NCBI GenBank assembly: GCA_017456805.1
Contig: JAFTIQ010000010.1
Span: forward strand, 87,844-151,843
Length of the DNA: 64,000 nt
Source of the DNA: Lentisphaeria bacterium
GTDB taxonomy: Bacteria; Verrucomicrobiota; Lentisphaeria; Victivallales; UBA1829
Direction of reading: 5' to 3'
How positions within the stretch are numbered: the stretch's first letter is position 1; every line of letters begins with the position of its first letter. Shown here piece after piece: positions 33,404-41,644 of the stretch. A model generated the notes under the pieces. That model was not told where the DNA came from. It ran no database searches and was given only the letters and a program-made list of their open reading frames with translations. The position numbers and the translations under genes were made by a program.

Positions 33404-35078
33404 CAAAGAAACAGCTGTTGTTGTACTCGTCTGTATCGTTCTGATCACCGTTTGGCATATCTATTCTTCCAAAGCAGAGCAAAATCCTCAGCTTCCGGCA
33501 TCTGTTCCGGCTGAACAAACTGTTCCGGCACAATCTGCAGAGACTCCCGCAGCTCCGGCAGCTCCGGCAGCACAGACTGCTCAACCCCCGGCGTCCCTCC
33601 CGCCGGCATCTGCCGCTGCAAAACCTGCAGCATCCATCAAAAACAGTGCCGCAGAATTCTTCTTTGATACCAACGGAATTCTGAATGAAATCATCATCAA
33701 CGATGTCAAACGGACCAATACGGAAGATCCCATTATGTTCCGGGAATCCGCCGGCTACGAACCGTTCACCTGCACCATTCCCGACTGGACCTTCCAGTCT
33801 GCCAAAGTAACAAAAGAAAGCGAGTCCGTTCTCACGGTCATTCAGATCTTCCGGAAAGAAAAAGAAGAGCTCACGGTAAAAAAAGTCTTCACTGTTACTC
33901 CGGATTCCCCGGCATTGCAGTGCGCTGTTTCCTTTTCCGGTTCTGCCCGGCAGCTCCCCAAAGTCGTGATTTGGAGCGGAACCATCTCCCCGCTGAAACA
34001 TTTTTCCAACGATGATCTCAGAGATGTTCACCAGGCAGAATTCATGCTTTCCGGTAACGGCGATGTGATCACAGCTGACCCTGCCGTAAAAAAACAGGAA
34101 AAATATTTCAACCAGAAAACCAGCCAGTCCGTCAAATGGGTCGCCGTTTCCAATAAATATTTCTTGAGTCAGCTCTATGCTGCAAGCCATCCCTTCAACG
34201 GCGGATGCGATTTATCCAACCAGATGACCAATGGTTACGCTGAGCCGGGGATCGCAGGAATTTACCTCAACGTCGCGGTTCCCTCTGAATTCAAGTTCAA
34301 TTTCTATGCCGGAACGAAAGAGATTGCCCAGATTTCCAAGCTGCCTGCTGATGCAACGGAAGCGATCCATCTCGCATACTGGAGCTGGCTTGAACCCTTG
34401 TGCCGTCCTATGCTTGCCCTGCTGAATCTTCTGAAAGGCATCACCGGGTCCTACGGTTGGGCAATCATTCTTCTGACCATTCTCGTGAAACTGGTTCTGT
34501 GGCCCCTGATCCACAAAGGCAATAAATCCATGCGGAGAATGTCCAAAGTTCAGCCCCTGATCAAAGAACTCAAGGAAAAATATAAAGATAATCCGCAAAT
34601 GTTCAACCAGAAAATGATGGAACTTTACAAGCAGGAAAAGGTCAATCCCATGGGCGGATGTCTTCCCATGCTGCTTCAGTTCCCTGTATTTGTCGCACTC
34701 TATTCCACATTGGAGGCGGCGGTTGAATTGCGCCATGTTCCCTTCCTCTGGGCGGCAGACCTCTCCCGTCCGGATGTGATCGGTCCTGAGATTTTCGGAT
34801 TTTCCCTCCATCCGCTGATCCTGATTTCCACCGGATTGATGGTTCTGCAGATGAAGCTTTCTCCCCAGACAGGAGATCCCATGCAGCGGAAAATGATGAT
34901 GTTCATGCCGCTGATCATGCTGATCTTCTTCTATAACTTCCCCTCCGGTCTTGCATTGTACTGGACCGTGAACAATGTTCTGAGCATATTACAGATGAAA
35001 TTCAGCCAGTATGCCGCACGCAAAGAAGATGAACGGGAAAAATCATCTGAAAAAAATGGAAGTGCGAAGGCTGCATAA
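33393..35078 (+). CDS. yidC: Membrane protein insertase YidC
   Basis: A 561-aa inner-membrane insertase from GTG 33393. The N-terminal membrane anchor (AVVVLVCIVLITVWHIY) is followed by an Ala/Pro-rich linker (~30-78), a large periplasmic P1-like beta domain (~80-310) and the Oxa1-type core (~330-540) with YGWAIILLTILVKLVLWPL, MGGCLPMLLQFPVFVALYS and the final helices. The periplasmic domain is the Gram-negative form. The linker resembles that of the parvulin at 31195-32388 in composition. Confidence 0.95.
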   Translation: MKFDKETAVVVLVCIVLITVWHIYSSKAEQNPQLPASVPAEQTVPAQSAETPAAPAAPAAQTAQPPASLPPASAAAKPAASIKNSAAEFFFDTNGILNEIIINDVKRTNTEDPIMFRESAGYEPFTCTIPDWTFQSAKVTKESESVLTVIQIFRKEKEELTVKKVFTVTPDSPALQCAVSFSGSARQLPKVVIWSGTISPLKHFSNDDLRDVHQAEFMLSGNGDVITADPAVKKQEKYFNQKTSQSVKWVAVSNKYFLSQLYAASHPFNGGCDLSNQMTNGYAEPGIAGIYLNVAVPSEFKFNFYAGTKEIAQISKLPADATEAIHLAYWSWLEPLCRPMLALLNLLKGITGSYGWAIILLTILVKLVLWPLIHKGNKSMRRMSKVQPLIKELKEKYKDNPQMFNQKMMELYKQEKVNPMGGCLPMLLQFPVFVALYSTLEAAVELRHVPFLWAADLSRPDVIGPEIFGFSLHPLILISTGLMVLQMKLSPQTGDPMQRKMMMFMPLIMLIFFYNFPSGLALYWTVNNVLSILQMKFSQYAARKEDEREKSSEKNGSAKAA

Positions 35079-35113
35079 CGTTTACAATTAACATACTGAA
35101 GGAGTGTTTTCTC

Positions 35114-35821
35114 ATGGAAAACGAAGAAAACTTGATGACTGCGGAACAGCCCGCAGCAGAACTGGATGTCCAGAAGGACGCTGCTGTTGCAACAGAAGAA
35201 CGTATCGAGGAAAAGAAACCCCGTCAATACCTTGAAGTAACCCAGGAAATGCTGGATGAAACTGCAAAACGCCTGGGCGTGATGCTGGATTATCTCTGCC
35301 TTGATGCCTCCGTCCGTTCTGAAAAACGGAATTCACGGATCCATCTGATCGTCTCCAGCAGCGATGCCGGCAGAATCATCGGACGCAAAGGTCAGTCCCT
35401 GGAAAGCCTGCAGCTTCTGCTCAACAGAATGATGCAGAAAGAAGATGTCAATTATCCTAAAATCAACATTGATATCGATGGTTATCCCGCCAAAGATGCA
35501 GCCGAAGGCAAAAACCGCCGCGCTCCCAAGGGCGATCGCGAAGATAAACCTCAGAAAAAAGAACACAGAGAACGCGGTGAACGCCGCGGTCACCGTTCCT
35601 TTGACGGGGATAACGCAAAAGATGAAAACCTTCGTCAGCATGCACTGGACACCGCTAAAGAAGTCCGCCGCTGGGGCGAATCCGTCACCCTCCCCCAGAT
35701 GAATTCCCATGACCGGAGAATCATCCACATTACCCTGGAAAATGAACCGGACCTGATGACCGAATCCATCGGCGAAGGTGCAATGAAAAGCGTTGTTGTT
35801 TCTCTGAAAAAACAGGATTGA
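35114..35821 (+). CDS. khpB: RNA-binding protein KhpB/Jag (KH-R3H)
   Basis: A 235-aa protein. A short acidic N-terminus leads to a Jag-like start (YLEVTQEMLDETAKRLGVML), a KH domain with GRIIGRKGQSLESLQLLLNR (GxxG as GRKG) and, after a charged linker (~128-170), an R3H domain with HDRRIIHITLE (R-x3-H) and ESIGEGAMKSVVV. It binds small RNAs and mRNAs, affecting cell division and wall synthesis in Gram-positives. Its position after yidC is the common one. Confidence 0.93.
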   Translation: MENEENLMTAEQPAAELDVQKDAAVATEERIEEKKPRQYLEVTQEMLDETAKRLGVMLDYLCLDASVRSEKRNSRIHLIVSSSDAGRIIGRKGQSLESLQLLLNRMMQKEDVNYPKINIDIDGYPAKDAAEGKNRRAPKGDREDKPQKKEHRERGERRGHRSFDGDNAKDENLRQHALDTAKEVRRWGESVTLPQMNSHDRRIIHITLENEPDLMTESIGEGAMKSVVVSLKKQD

Positions 35822-35826
35822 GCAAA

Positions 35827-37044
35827 ATGAAAGATCTGACTGGACGCGCAATCGTATTTCTCGCCGATGGCATGGCGGATGAACCTGTCGCTGAATTGAA
35901 CGGAAAAACCCCGCTGCAAGCTGTGGATACTCCCTTCATGGATTCTATCGCAGCCAATGGCGCAAGCGGAACATTCCTCACACTCCCCGAAGGCTTCCCA
36001 ACCTCCTCCGATGCCGCAAATATGTCCGTTCTCGGATATGATCTTGCAACATTCTATCCCGGAAGAGGACCGATCGAGTGCACCAGTCAGGGAATTGAAC
36101 TCGCTCCCGATGATGTGGCATGGAGATGCAACCTCATCTACGTCGACCCAACAGGCGTTCTCAGAGATTATTCCGCCGGTCACATCCCGGCAGATGTTTC
36201 CTCTCAGATCATGGCAGATCTGGCAGCAAAGTTCAACAATGAAAAAGTCTCTTTCTATAACGGTGTAAGCTACCGGAATCTCCTGGTGCTCCACGGAAAA
36301 GAATTTTCTGCTGAAATTGATTACTTCAAACCAGATGCTTCTCAGGATATCCATGTTTCCGAACTCAAGAAAAAAGCTTTGAAACCGGAAGCGCAGTACA
36401 CGGTTGATTTCCTCGAAAAACTGGAAAAAGAAGTCAATGAATTTCTGGTCAAACACCCGCTGAATCAGGGAAAAGAAGCTCCTGCAACAGCAATCTGGCC
36501 CTGGAGTCCCGGATATAAACCCGCATTCAACCGTTTTGCGGAAAAATATCAGGGCCGTACCGCTGCCGTGATCTCCGCAGTGGATGTGATCTCCGGAATC
36601 GGAGCCTGCGCCGGCATGGACGTGATCAAGGTCCCCGGAGTTACCGGCTATCTTGATACAAATTATGAAGGCAAAGCCAATGCAGCGATCGCAGCTATTG
36701 AAGATCATGACTTCGTCTATGTCCACTTGGAAGCAATCGATGAATGTTCTCATGAAGGCAGTCTTGAACGGAAAATGCAGGCGATTTCAGATTTTGAAAA
36801 CCGCATTGTGAAACCTGTTATGACAGCTCTTGCGGGACGGAATGTGACCTTTGCGGTTCTGCCCGATCATCCGGTTCCGTACAAAAAGAGAATTCACACA
36901 AGAACGCCGGTTCCCTTTGCAGTATGCGGACCTCACATCAAACCGGATGAAGTTCAGCATTACAGTGAACTGGATGCCCCCAACGGCTCTCTTGGCTACC
37001 TGACGGGAGAAGCAGTTGTTAAGACGGTTCTCAATTTGAAATAA
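35827..37044 (+). CDS. apgM: Cofactor-independent phosphoglycerate mutase, ApgM (archaeal) type
   Basis: A 405-aa alkaline phosphatase superfamily enzyme interconverting 2- and 3-phosphoglycerate. ATG 35827 is preferred over a TTG overlapping the khpB stop. Metal and nucleophile features: FLADGMADEPV near the N-terminus, PTSSDAANMSVLGYD with the Ser nucleophile region, ISAVDVISGIGACAGM, VYVHLEAIDECSHEG and LPDHPVP. The place of mnmE after khpB, common elsewhere, is taken by this gene. Probably co-transcribed with khpB. Confidence 0.92.
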   Translation: MKDLTGRAIVFLADGMADEPVAELNGKTPLQAVDTPFMDSIAANGASGTFLTLPEGFPTSSDAANMSVLGYDLATFYPGRGPIECTSQGIELAPDDVAWRCNLIYVDPTGVLRDYSAGHIPADVSSQIMADLAAKFNNEKVSFYNGVSYRNLLVLHGKEFSAEIDYFKPDASQDIHVSELKKKALKPEAQYTVDFLEKLEKEVNEFLVKHPLNQGKEAPATAIWPWSPGYKPAFNRFAEKYQGRTAAVISAVDVISGIGACAGMDVIKVPGVTGYLDTNYEGKANAAIAAIEDHDFVYVHLEAIDECSHEGSLERKMQAISDFENRIVKPVMTALAGRNVTFAVLPDHPVPYKKRIHTRTPVPFAVCGPHIKPDEVQHYSELDAPNGSLGYLTGEAVVKTVLNLK

Positions 37045-37055
37045 TTTTGATTTTC

Positions 37056-37081
37056 GGGGGGAAGATTTTATTCTTCCCCTT
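37056..37081 (+). terminator. Terminator-like hairpin after apgM
   Basis: GGGGAAGA and TTCTTCCCC form a stem around a T/A loop, 12 bases after the apgM stop. The U-run is weak, and the right arm runs into the tRNA promoter. Confidence 0.55.
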
Positions 37082-37107
37082 GCAATTTGACCATGTAATG
37101 TTATATT
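37080..37107 (+). promoter_or_regulatory. tRNA-Leu promoter
   Basis: TTGCAA (37080-37085), a 16-base spacer and TATATT (37102-37107), placing transcription start just before the tRNA. Confidence 0.6.
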
Positions 37108-37115
37108 ACTGGCAC

Positions 37116-37198
37116 GCCCGGATGGTGGAATGGCAGACACAAGGGACTTAAAATCCCTCGGTTTATCCGTGCGGGTTCGAGTCCCGCTCCGGGCACCA
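37116..37198 (+). tRNA. tRNA-Leu (anticodon TAA)
   Basis: An 83-base tRNA with a 7-bp acceptor stem (GCCCGGA with TCCGGGC), anticodon arm GGGACTTAAAATCCC giving TAA, a short variable arm, T arm GCGGGTTCGAGTCCCGC, discriminator A and encoded CCA (37196-37198). Confidence 0.95.
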
Positions 37199-37526
37199 CC
37201 ATTTTATATTGTGCGGGGAATTTCTTGTTAATCCTTATAATTCGTCCATCTACTTACCGTAACGGCCGCCTGAAAACAGGGAATCAAACGCCCCCATTAC
37301 TGTCATTGATTTCCGGAATGAGCTCTGATATTTGATGCATTTAAAATAAAATTTCAGCTTCTTTTGAAGATCATTTTACACATTCCAGTCATAACCTATT
37401 TATTTATGAACATTTCCCTTAATTTTTCTCATCAAATAATTTGATTTTTTTCGTTTCCGTGGTAAGTTACTTCAGGCCTATTTTTTTGTTGTAAAATATT
37501 TATTGAATAAAGTGGAGGGATCGGAA
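37199..37526 (+). promoter_or_regulatory. AT-rich upstream region of the giant AIDA peptidase operon
   Basis: I see no gene. A possible promoter is TTGATT (37441-37446), a 16-base spacer and TAAGTT (37463-37468), about 60 bases before the start. GGAGG at 37514-37518 sits 8 bases before ATG 37527 and decides that start over a TTG at 37503. The long AT-rich leader could bind a regulator, but I see no clear operator. Confidence 0.45.
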
Positions 37527-40500
37527 ATGATTTCTGACCGGAATGATATGTACAATGTCTCTTTGACTTGCGCAGAAGTGAGCATTGTTGAACCAGAACT
37601 TACAGAAGACGTCGGTGGGGAAGACAATTATGTCGTACTCTTTGCCGGTGGTTATAATGCAGAGGCAAATCGCCCTTATTATTATCAGAATATAAAACAA
37701 ATCTATAATCTGATCACTTCCAAGTACAATGTCGATCCGGAGAAAATCTATATTCTTTATGCAGATGGGCTTGATAGCGGAATTGACAACTCTCTGAACG
37801 AAAATTCTGATATGAGTTACTCTGCATCCTCCACGGTTCTTGCGGCAACAGAAGAAAATCTGCAGGCGGTCTTTGCGCAAATTTCGTCCGTTGCAGACAG
37901 CAACGACCATTTTCTTTTCTATTCTTTTGATCATGGGACAGAAACCTCCGACGGTACTGATTATCTCTGTGGCTGGGATTGCATGATCCAAGATTCCGAT
38001 TTTGCAAAATATGCTGCAACTATTTCTGCCGGATATCAAACCTATTTGATGAGTCAATGTTATGCCTGGGGAATGTTGGAAGATCTTTCTTTGAAAGAAA
38101 ATATGTTCCTGGGCGGGTCTTCCGCTGAAGATCGTCAGTCCCACATGGCTGCAGATAATGAGACGAATGCCGTCACTGCCGGTTTCGCGGACTCCGTGGA
38201 AAACGCTTTGGCGGAAGGTATTTCCGATACCCATGCTCTTTATGACTATACCCTTGAAAATAACCGTTATGCTGTGATCGATGGGCAGAAAATGGATGGG
38301 GCAGACTTCGCAATTTTCGGTTCTTCCGCTTCCCTCGCTGAGACCGGTTGCACTGTGGAAATCTCCAAAGATAATTTCAACAACAGCGTGATCGTCAAAA
38401 GCGACAGCAACGGAATGGATCTTTATAACTTTTCCGATTCCGATTATCAGGTGCGGAATTGTTACAGCAACGACATCGTTGAAGAACCAGTCATCTCCGC
38501 AGTCGTGGAAGACGAACCCGATCATTTCGTTTCCGTCGCCAATGGAAACCTTGACGTCTTTTTTGTGCAGAATCCTTCCAAATGGGAAGATGGTTATGCC
38601 GCAATGCATCAGGGAATCGCGGGGGGGTGGGAAGGTACAGGGGAAATCGTTGATCTCTCTGGCAAAAATCAAATCTCTGAAATCTTTGAAGGTTCTACCG
38701 ATGCAAATATCCTGCTTCTGACAGATGATGCAAATGGAGATGCTGTTTTTGTGGACAATTTGTTCACAGGAGATACTCAAGATGCCCGCTTGACCAGGAT
38801 CAATGAAATCTATGCCGGCGCAGGCAATGATGTCATTGATATGACCAGCGAAAGATTGGAATATACCGGCAATGGAATTTCTGTCCATGGCGGCTCCGGA
38901 GATGATGTTATTTGGGCGAATGCGGGAGAAAATAAACTCTTCGGCGGCAGTGGAAAAGACAGTATTACCGGGGCAGCAGATAACGATATCATCGTCGGCG
39001 GACTTGATGACGACTCTCTTCATGGCGGCGGCGGAGAGGATATCTTTGTCTTTGGAAAAAATTGGGGCAACGATACTGTTTCTCAGTTGGAAGATGGATC
39101 TGTCACATTGTGGTTTGCAACAGGAATCACAGGTACTTGGGATGAAACGACCCTGACATTTACAGCTGAAGGCGGTTCTGTTCAGGTAACCGGAGTAAGT
39201 GCAGAAAACATTACTCTGAAATTCGGAAATGATGGAACTGAAACATATACGGTGCTCAACAGTGAACATGCATTTTCTGCGGATTCTCACGATACGATTT
39301 TCGCCAAAATCCCCAACGAAACGATCTACACCAATGAGATTCTTGCCGATTCTGTCATTTCCGGCAAAACAGTGAATATCCTTGATGGTGAAACTGCAGT
39401 CAACGTAACGCTTGAATCCGGAGGTTATATGCATATCTCTAACGGAGGTATTGCGAACAGCACAACCGTCAATAACTACGGAAAAATGCACATCTCCAGC
39501 GGTGGGGTGGCGAACAACACAACCGTCAATAGCCACGGAAGTATGCTCATCTCCAGCAGCGGAACGGCGAACAGCACGACCGTCACGTCCTACGGATATA
39601 TGCACGTCTCCAGCGGCGGAACGGCGAACAGCACAACCGTCACGTCCGACGGACATATGCACATCTCCAGAGGCGGAGTCGCGAACAGCACGACCGTCAA
39701 TTCCAAAGGTAGTATGCACATCTCCAGTGGCGGAACGGCGAACAGCACGACCGTCAATTCCGGCGGATTTATGCACATCTCCAGCGGCGGAACGGCGAAC
39801 AGCACGACCGTCACGACCTTCGGATTTATGCACGTCTCCAGCGGCGGGATGGCGAACAGCACGACCGTTAGCAAAGGCTATATGTACATCTCCAGCGGGG
39901 GAACAGCTACTGAGATTATTGAAAATGGTGGATATGTTGGCGCTGCTGAAGGGGCGAATGTGACATTTGCCTCCAATACCATTGAAGGGGTTAACCTCTC
40001 GCAAGCTCGAATGACTGTTCATTCTAATACAATTGCGAACAGCATAACGGTCAATGTCAGCGGAAGTATGTACATCTACAGCGGCGGAACGGCAACTGGA
40101 GTTATTGAAAATGGTGGATATGTCAGCATCGCTGAAGGGGCGAATGTGACATTCGCCTCTAATACCATTGAAAATTTGGTGGTTTCAGGCGGGTCTATGA
40201 CGGTTCATTCAAATACAATTGCAAATAGCACAACTATCGATGGCCGTGCTTACGTGACTATTTTCAGTAGTGGGATCGCGAATAATACTATAGTTAAAAA
40301 CGGTTCAATGTTTATTTCTGATGGCGGTATCATAAGTAATACAATATTGTCCGGCATGGCAACCTCTTACGGAATTGTTAGTGCTTTTTTGTTTATCTCC
40401 AGTGGGGGAACGGCGAACAGCACAACCGTCAATAACTACGGAAAAATGCACATCTCCAGCGGCGGTACGGCGAACAGCACGACTATGTCCGGCGGAAGTA

Positions 40501-41630
40501 TGACCATCTCCAGCGGCGGGGTGGCGAACAGCACAACTATCAATTCCAAAGGTAGTATGCTCATCTCCAGCGGCGGGGTGGCGAACAGCACAACCGTCAA
40601 TTCCGGCGGAGATATGACTATCTCCAGCGGCGGAACGGCGAACAGCATAACGGTCAATGTCAGCGGAAGTATGTACATCTACAGCGGCGGTACGGCGAAC
40701 AGCACGACCGTCAATTCCAAAGGTAGTATGCACATCTTCAATGGCGGAATGGCAAACAGCACAACCGTCAATTCCGGCGGTATTATGACTATCTCCAGCG
40801 GAGGAACGGCGGAAAATACAGTTGTTTTTTCCGGAGGATCAATGTATCTTTCCGGAGGAATTGTGCGGAATACGGAGCTTACAAGCGGAGGAAGAATTAA
40901 ACTGAATGATGGTATCGTTGAAACGATCAATGTTCATTCCAATGCGTTTTTAACAACTTCTGAGACAACAGTTTCCGGTTTGACTGTTCTGGAACGCGGG
41001 GTGGCATATATCAGCGGTGGAAACATTTCTGACAGTCTGGTTGAAAATCTGGGAATTCTCCAGTTCTGTTCCGGAACCATTGCAGCAAATACGACAGTCG
41101 AAGCCGGCGGTCACTGCTATATCGGCAGCGGTGCTGAAATCACGGGAAGTCTTACCATTGAATCCGGTGCAACAGTTCTTGCATTTACCGGGGGCACATT
41201 GAACTTCTCAGTTGATACTCATACGGCAGGCGACGAGGCCCTGGTCAATGATTTGAGTCTGATCAGAGGAAATCTTGAATATACGATTACCGTTGCAGCA
41301 GATCAGGCTTCGGGCACATATCGGCTTGCAGATAATGTTACAAGCTTTGAGAATGATGTCCGTTTGGTTTGGGATGATGAGATTTATGAAGGATTCAATG
41401 TTGGGGAAACGGTTGAGCTTGACGGAAATCTGTGTGAGCTTACCTTGCAGGATGGTTCCCTGCTTCTGGAAATCACTTCCGAAACATCTGCCGCTGAGGC
41501 ATCTCTTCTTGAAGAAGATCTTCTTCAGGGAGTTGAAGTATTTGCAGTTTCCGGCGAGACCTCATGTGTTGACGATATAAGCGGGATCACTGCCGGGAGC
41601 GAAGTTTTCAAGAATGGTATTCTTGCCTGA
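37527..41630 (+). CDS. Secreted legumain/C13-like cysteine peptidase with RTX and AIDA repeats
   Basis: A 1367-aa protein. Residues ~34-260 form a clan CD cysteine peptidase-like domain: NYVVLFAGGYN, YYQNIKQIYN, SFDHGTETSDG with His136 and LMSQCYAWGM with Cys178; the 42-residue spacing suits legumain (C13)-type enzymes. Residues ~430-510 hold RTX-type calcium repeats (GGSGDDVIW, GGSGKDSITG, GGGGEDIFVF), a hallmark of type I secreted proteins. Residues ~610-1120 are AIDA strand-loop-strand repeats, ~1225-1310 the shared SGTYRLADNVTSFENDV module. Unlike its relatives it has no FG-GAP end. There is no Sec signal or barrel. It may be heptosylated and exported by the systems at 1712-3100 and 15892-19775. 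The next gene starts 14 bases later after AGGAGG. Confidence 0.85.
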   Translation: MISDRNDMYNVSLTCAEVSIVEPELTEDVGGEDNYVVLFAGGYNAEANRPYYYQNIKQIYNLITSKYNVDPEKIYILYADGLDSGIDNSLNENSDMSYSASSTVLAATEENLQAVFAQISSVADSNDHFLFYSFDHGTETSDGTDYLCGWDCMIQDSDFAKYAATISAGYQTYLMSQCYAWGMLEDLSLKENMFLGGSSAEDRQSHMAADNETNAVTAGFADSVENALAEGISDTHALYDYTLENNRYAVIDGQKMDGADFAIFGSSASLAETGCTVEISKDNFNNSVIVKSDSNGMDLYNFSDSDYQVRNCYSNDIVEEPVISAVVEDEPDHFVSVANGNLDVFFVQNPSKWEDGYAAMHQGIAGGWEGTGEIVDLSGKNQISEIFEGSTDANILLLTDDANGDAVFVDNLFTGDTQDARLTRINEIYAGAGNDVIDMTSERLEYTGNGISVHGGSGDDVIWANAGENKLFGGSGKDSITGAADNDIIVGGLDDDSLHGGGGEDIFVFGKNWGNDTVSQLEDGSVTLWFATGITGTWDETTLTFTAEGGSVQVTGVSAENITLKFGNDGTETYTVLNSEHAFSADSHDTIFAKIPNETIYTNEILADSVISGKTVNILDGETAVNVTLESGGYMHISNGGIANSTTVNNYGKMHISSGGVANNTTVNSHGSMLISSSGTANSTTVTSYGYMHVSSGGTANSTTVTSDGHMHISRGGVANSTTVNSKGSMHISSGGTANSTTVNSGGFMHISSGGTANSTTVTTFGFMHVSSGGMANSTTVSKGYMYISSGGTATEIIENGGYVGAAEGANVTFASNTIEGVNLSQARMTVHSNTIANSITVNVSGSMYIYSGGTATGVIENGGYVSIAEGANVTFASNTIENLVVSGGSMTVHSNTIANSTTIDGRAYVTIFSSGIANNTIVKNGSMFISDGGIISNTILSGMATSYGIVSAFLFISSGGTANSTTVNNYGKMHISSGGTANSTTMSGGSMTISSGGVANSTTINSKGSMLISSGGVANSTTVNSGGDMTISSGGTANSITVNVSGSMYIYSGGTANSTTVNSKGSMHIFNGGMANSTTVNSGGIMTISSGGTAENTVVFSGGSMYLSGGIVRNTELTSGGRIKLNDGIVETINVHSNAFLTTSETTVSGLTVLERGVAYISGGNISDSLVENLGILQFCSGTIAANTTVEAGGHCYIGSGAEITGSLTIESGATVLAFTGGTLNFSVDTHTAGDEALVNDLSLIRGNLEYTITVAADQASGTYRLADNVTSFENDVRLVWDDEIYEGFNVGETVELDGNLCELTLQDGSLLLEITSETSAAEASLLEEDLLQGVEVFAVSGETSCVDDISGITAGSEVFKNGILA
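39415..40830 (+). repeat. 57-bp AIDA-type coding repeats in two blocks with internal duplication
   Basis: Units of about 57 bp (core GGAACGGCGAACAGCACGAC) encode 19-residue strand-loop-strand repeats of the form GGxANSTTVNSxGxMxISS. About eight lie at 39418-39900 and seven at 40400-40830. The region between contains a second, diverged motif (IENGGYV...EGANVTFASNTIE) duplicated at 39902-39985 and 40091-40170. A stretch of about 50 bases is identical at ~40035 and ~40636, pointing to recent exchange between blocks. Confidence 0.9.
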
Positions 41631-41644
41631 GGAGGCGGTGCATC

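Noticed and set aside
37500..40022. 840-codon open frame antisense to the C13-like/AIDA gene
   Set aside because: It mirrors the repeats of the sense strand (RAVRRSAAGDVH units); the sense gene has peptidase, RTX and AIDA features.
39415..40830. CRISPR-like regular repeats
   Set aside because: The 57-bp period is in frame with a coding sequence, the 'spacers' are repeat variants and no cas genes are near.
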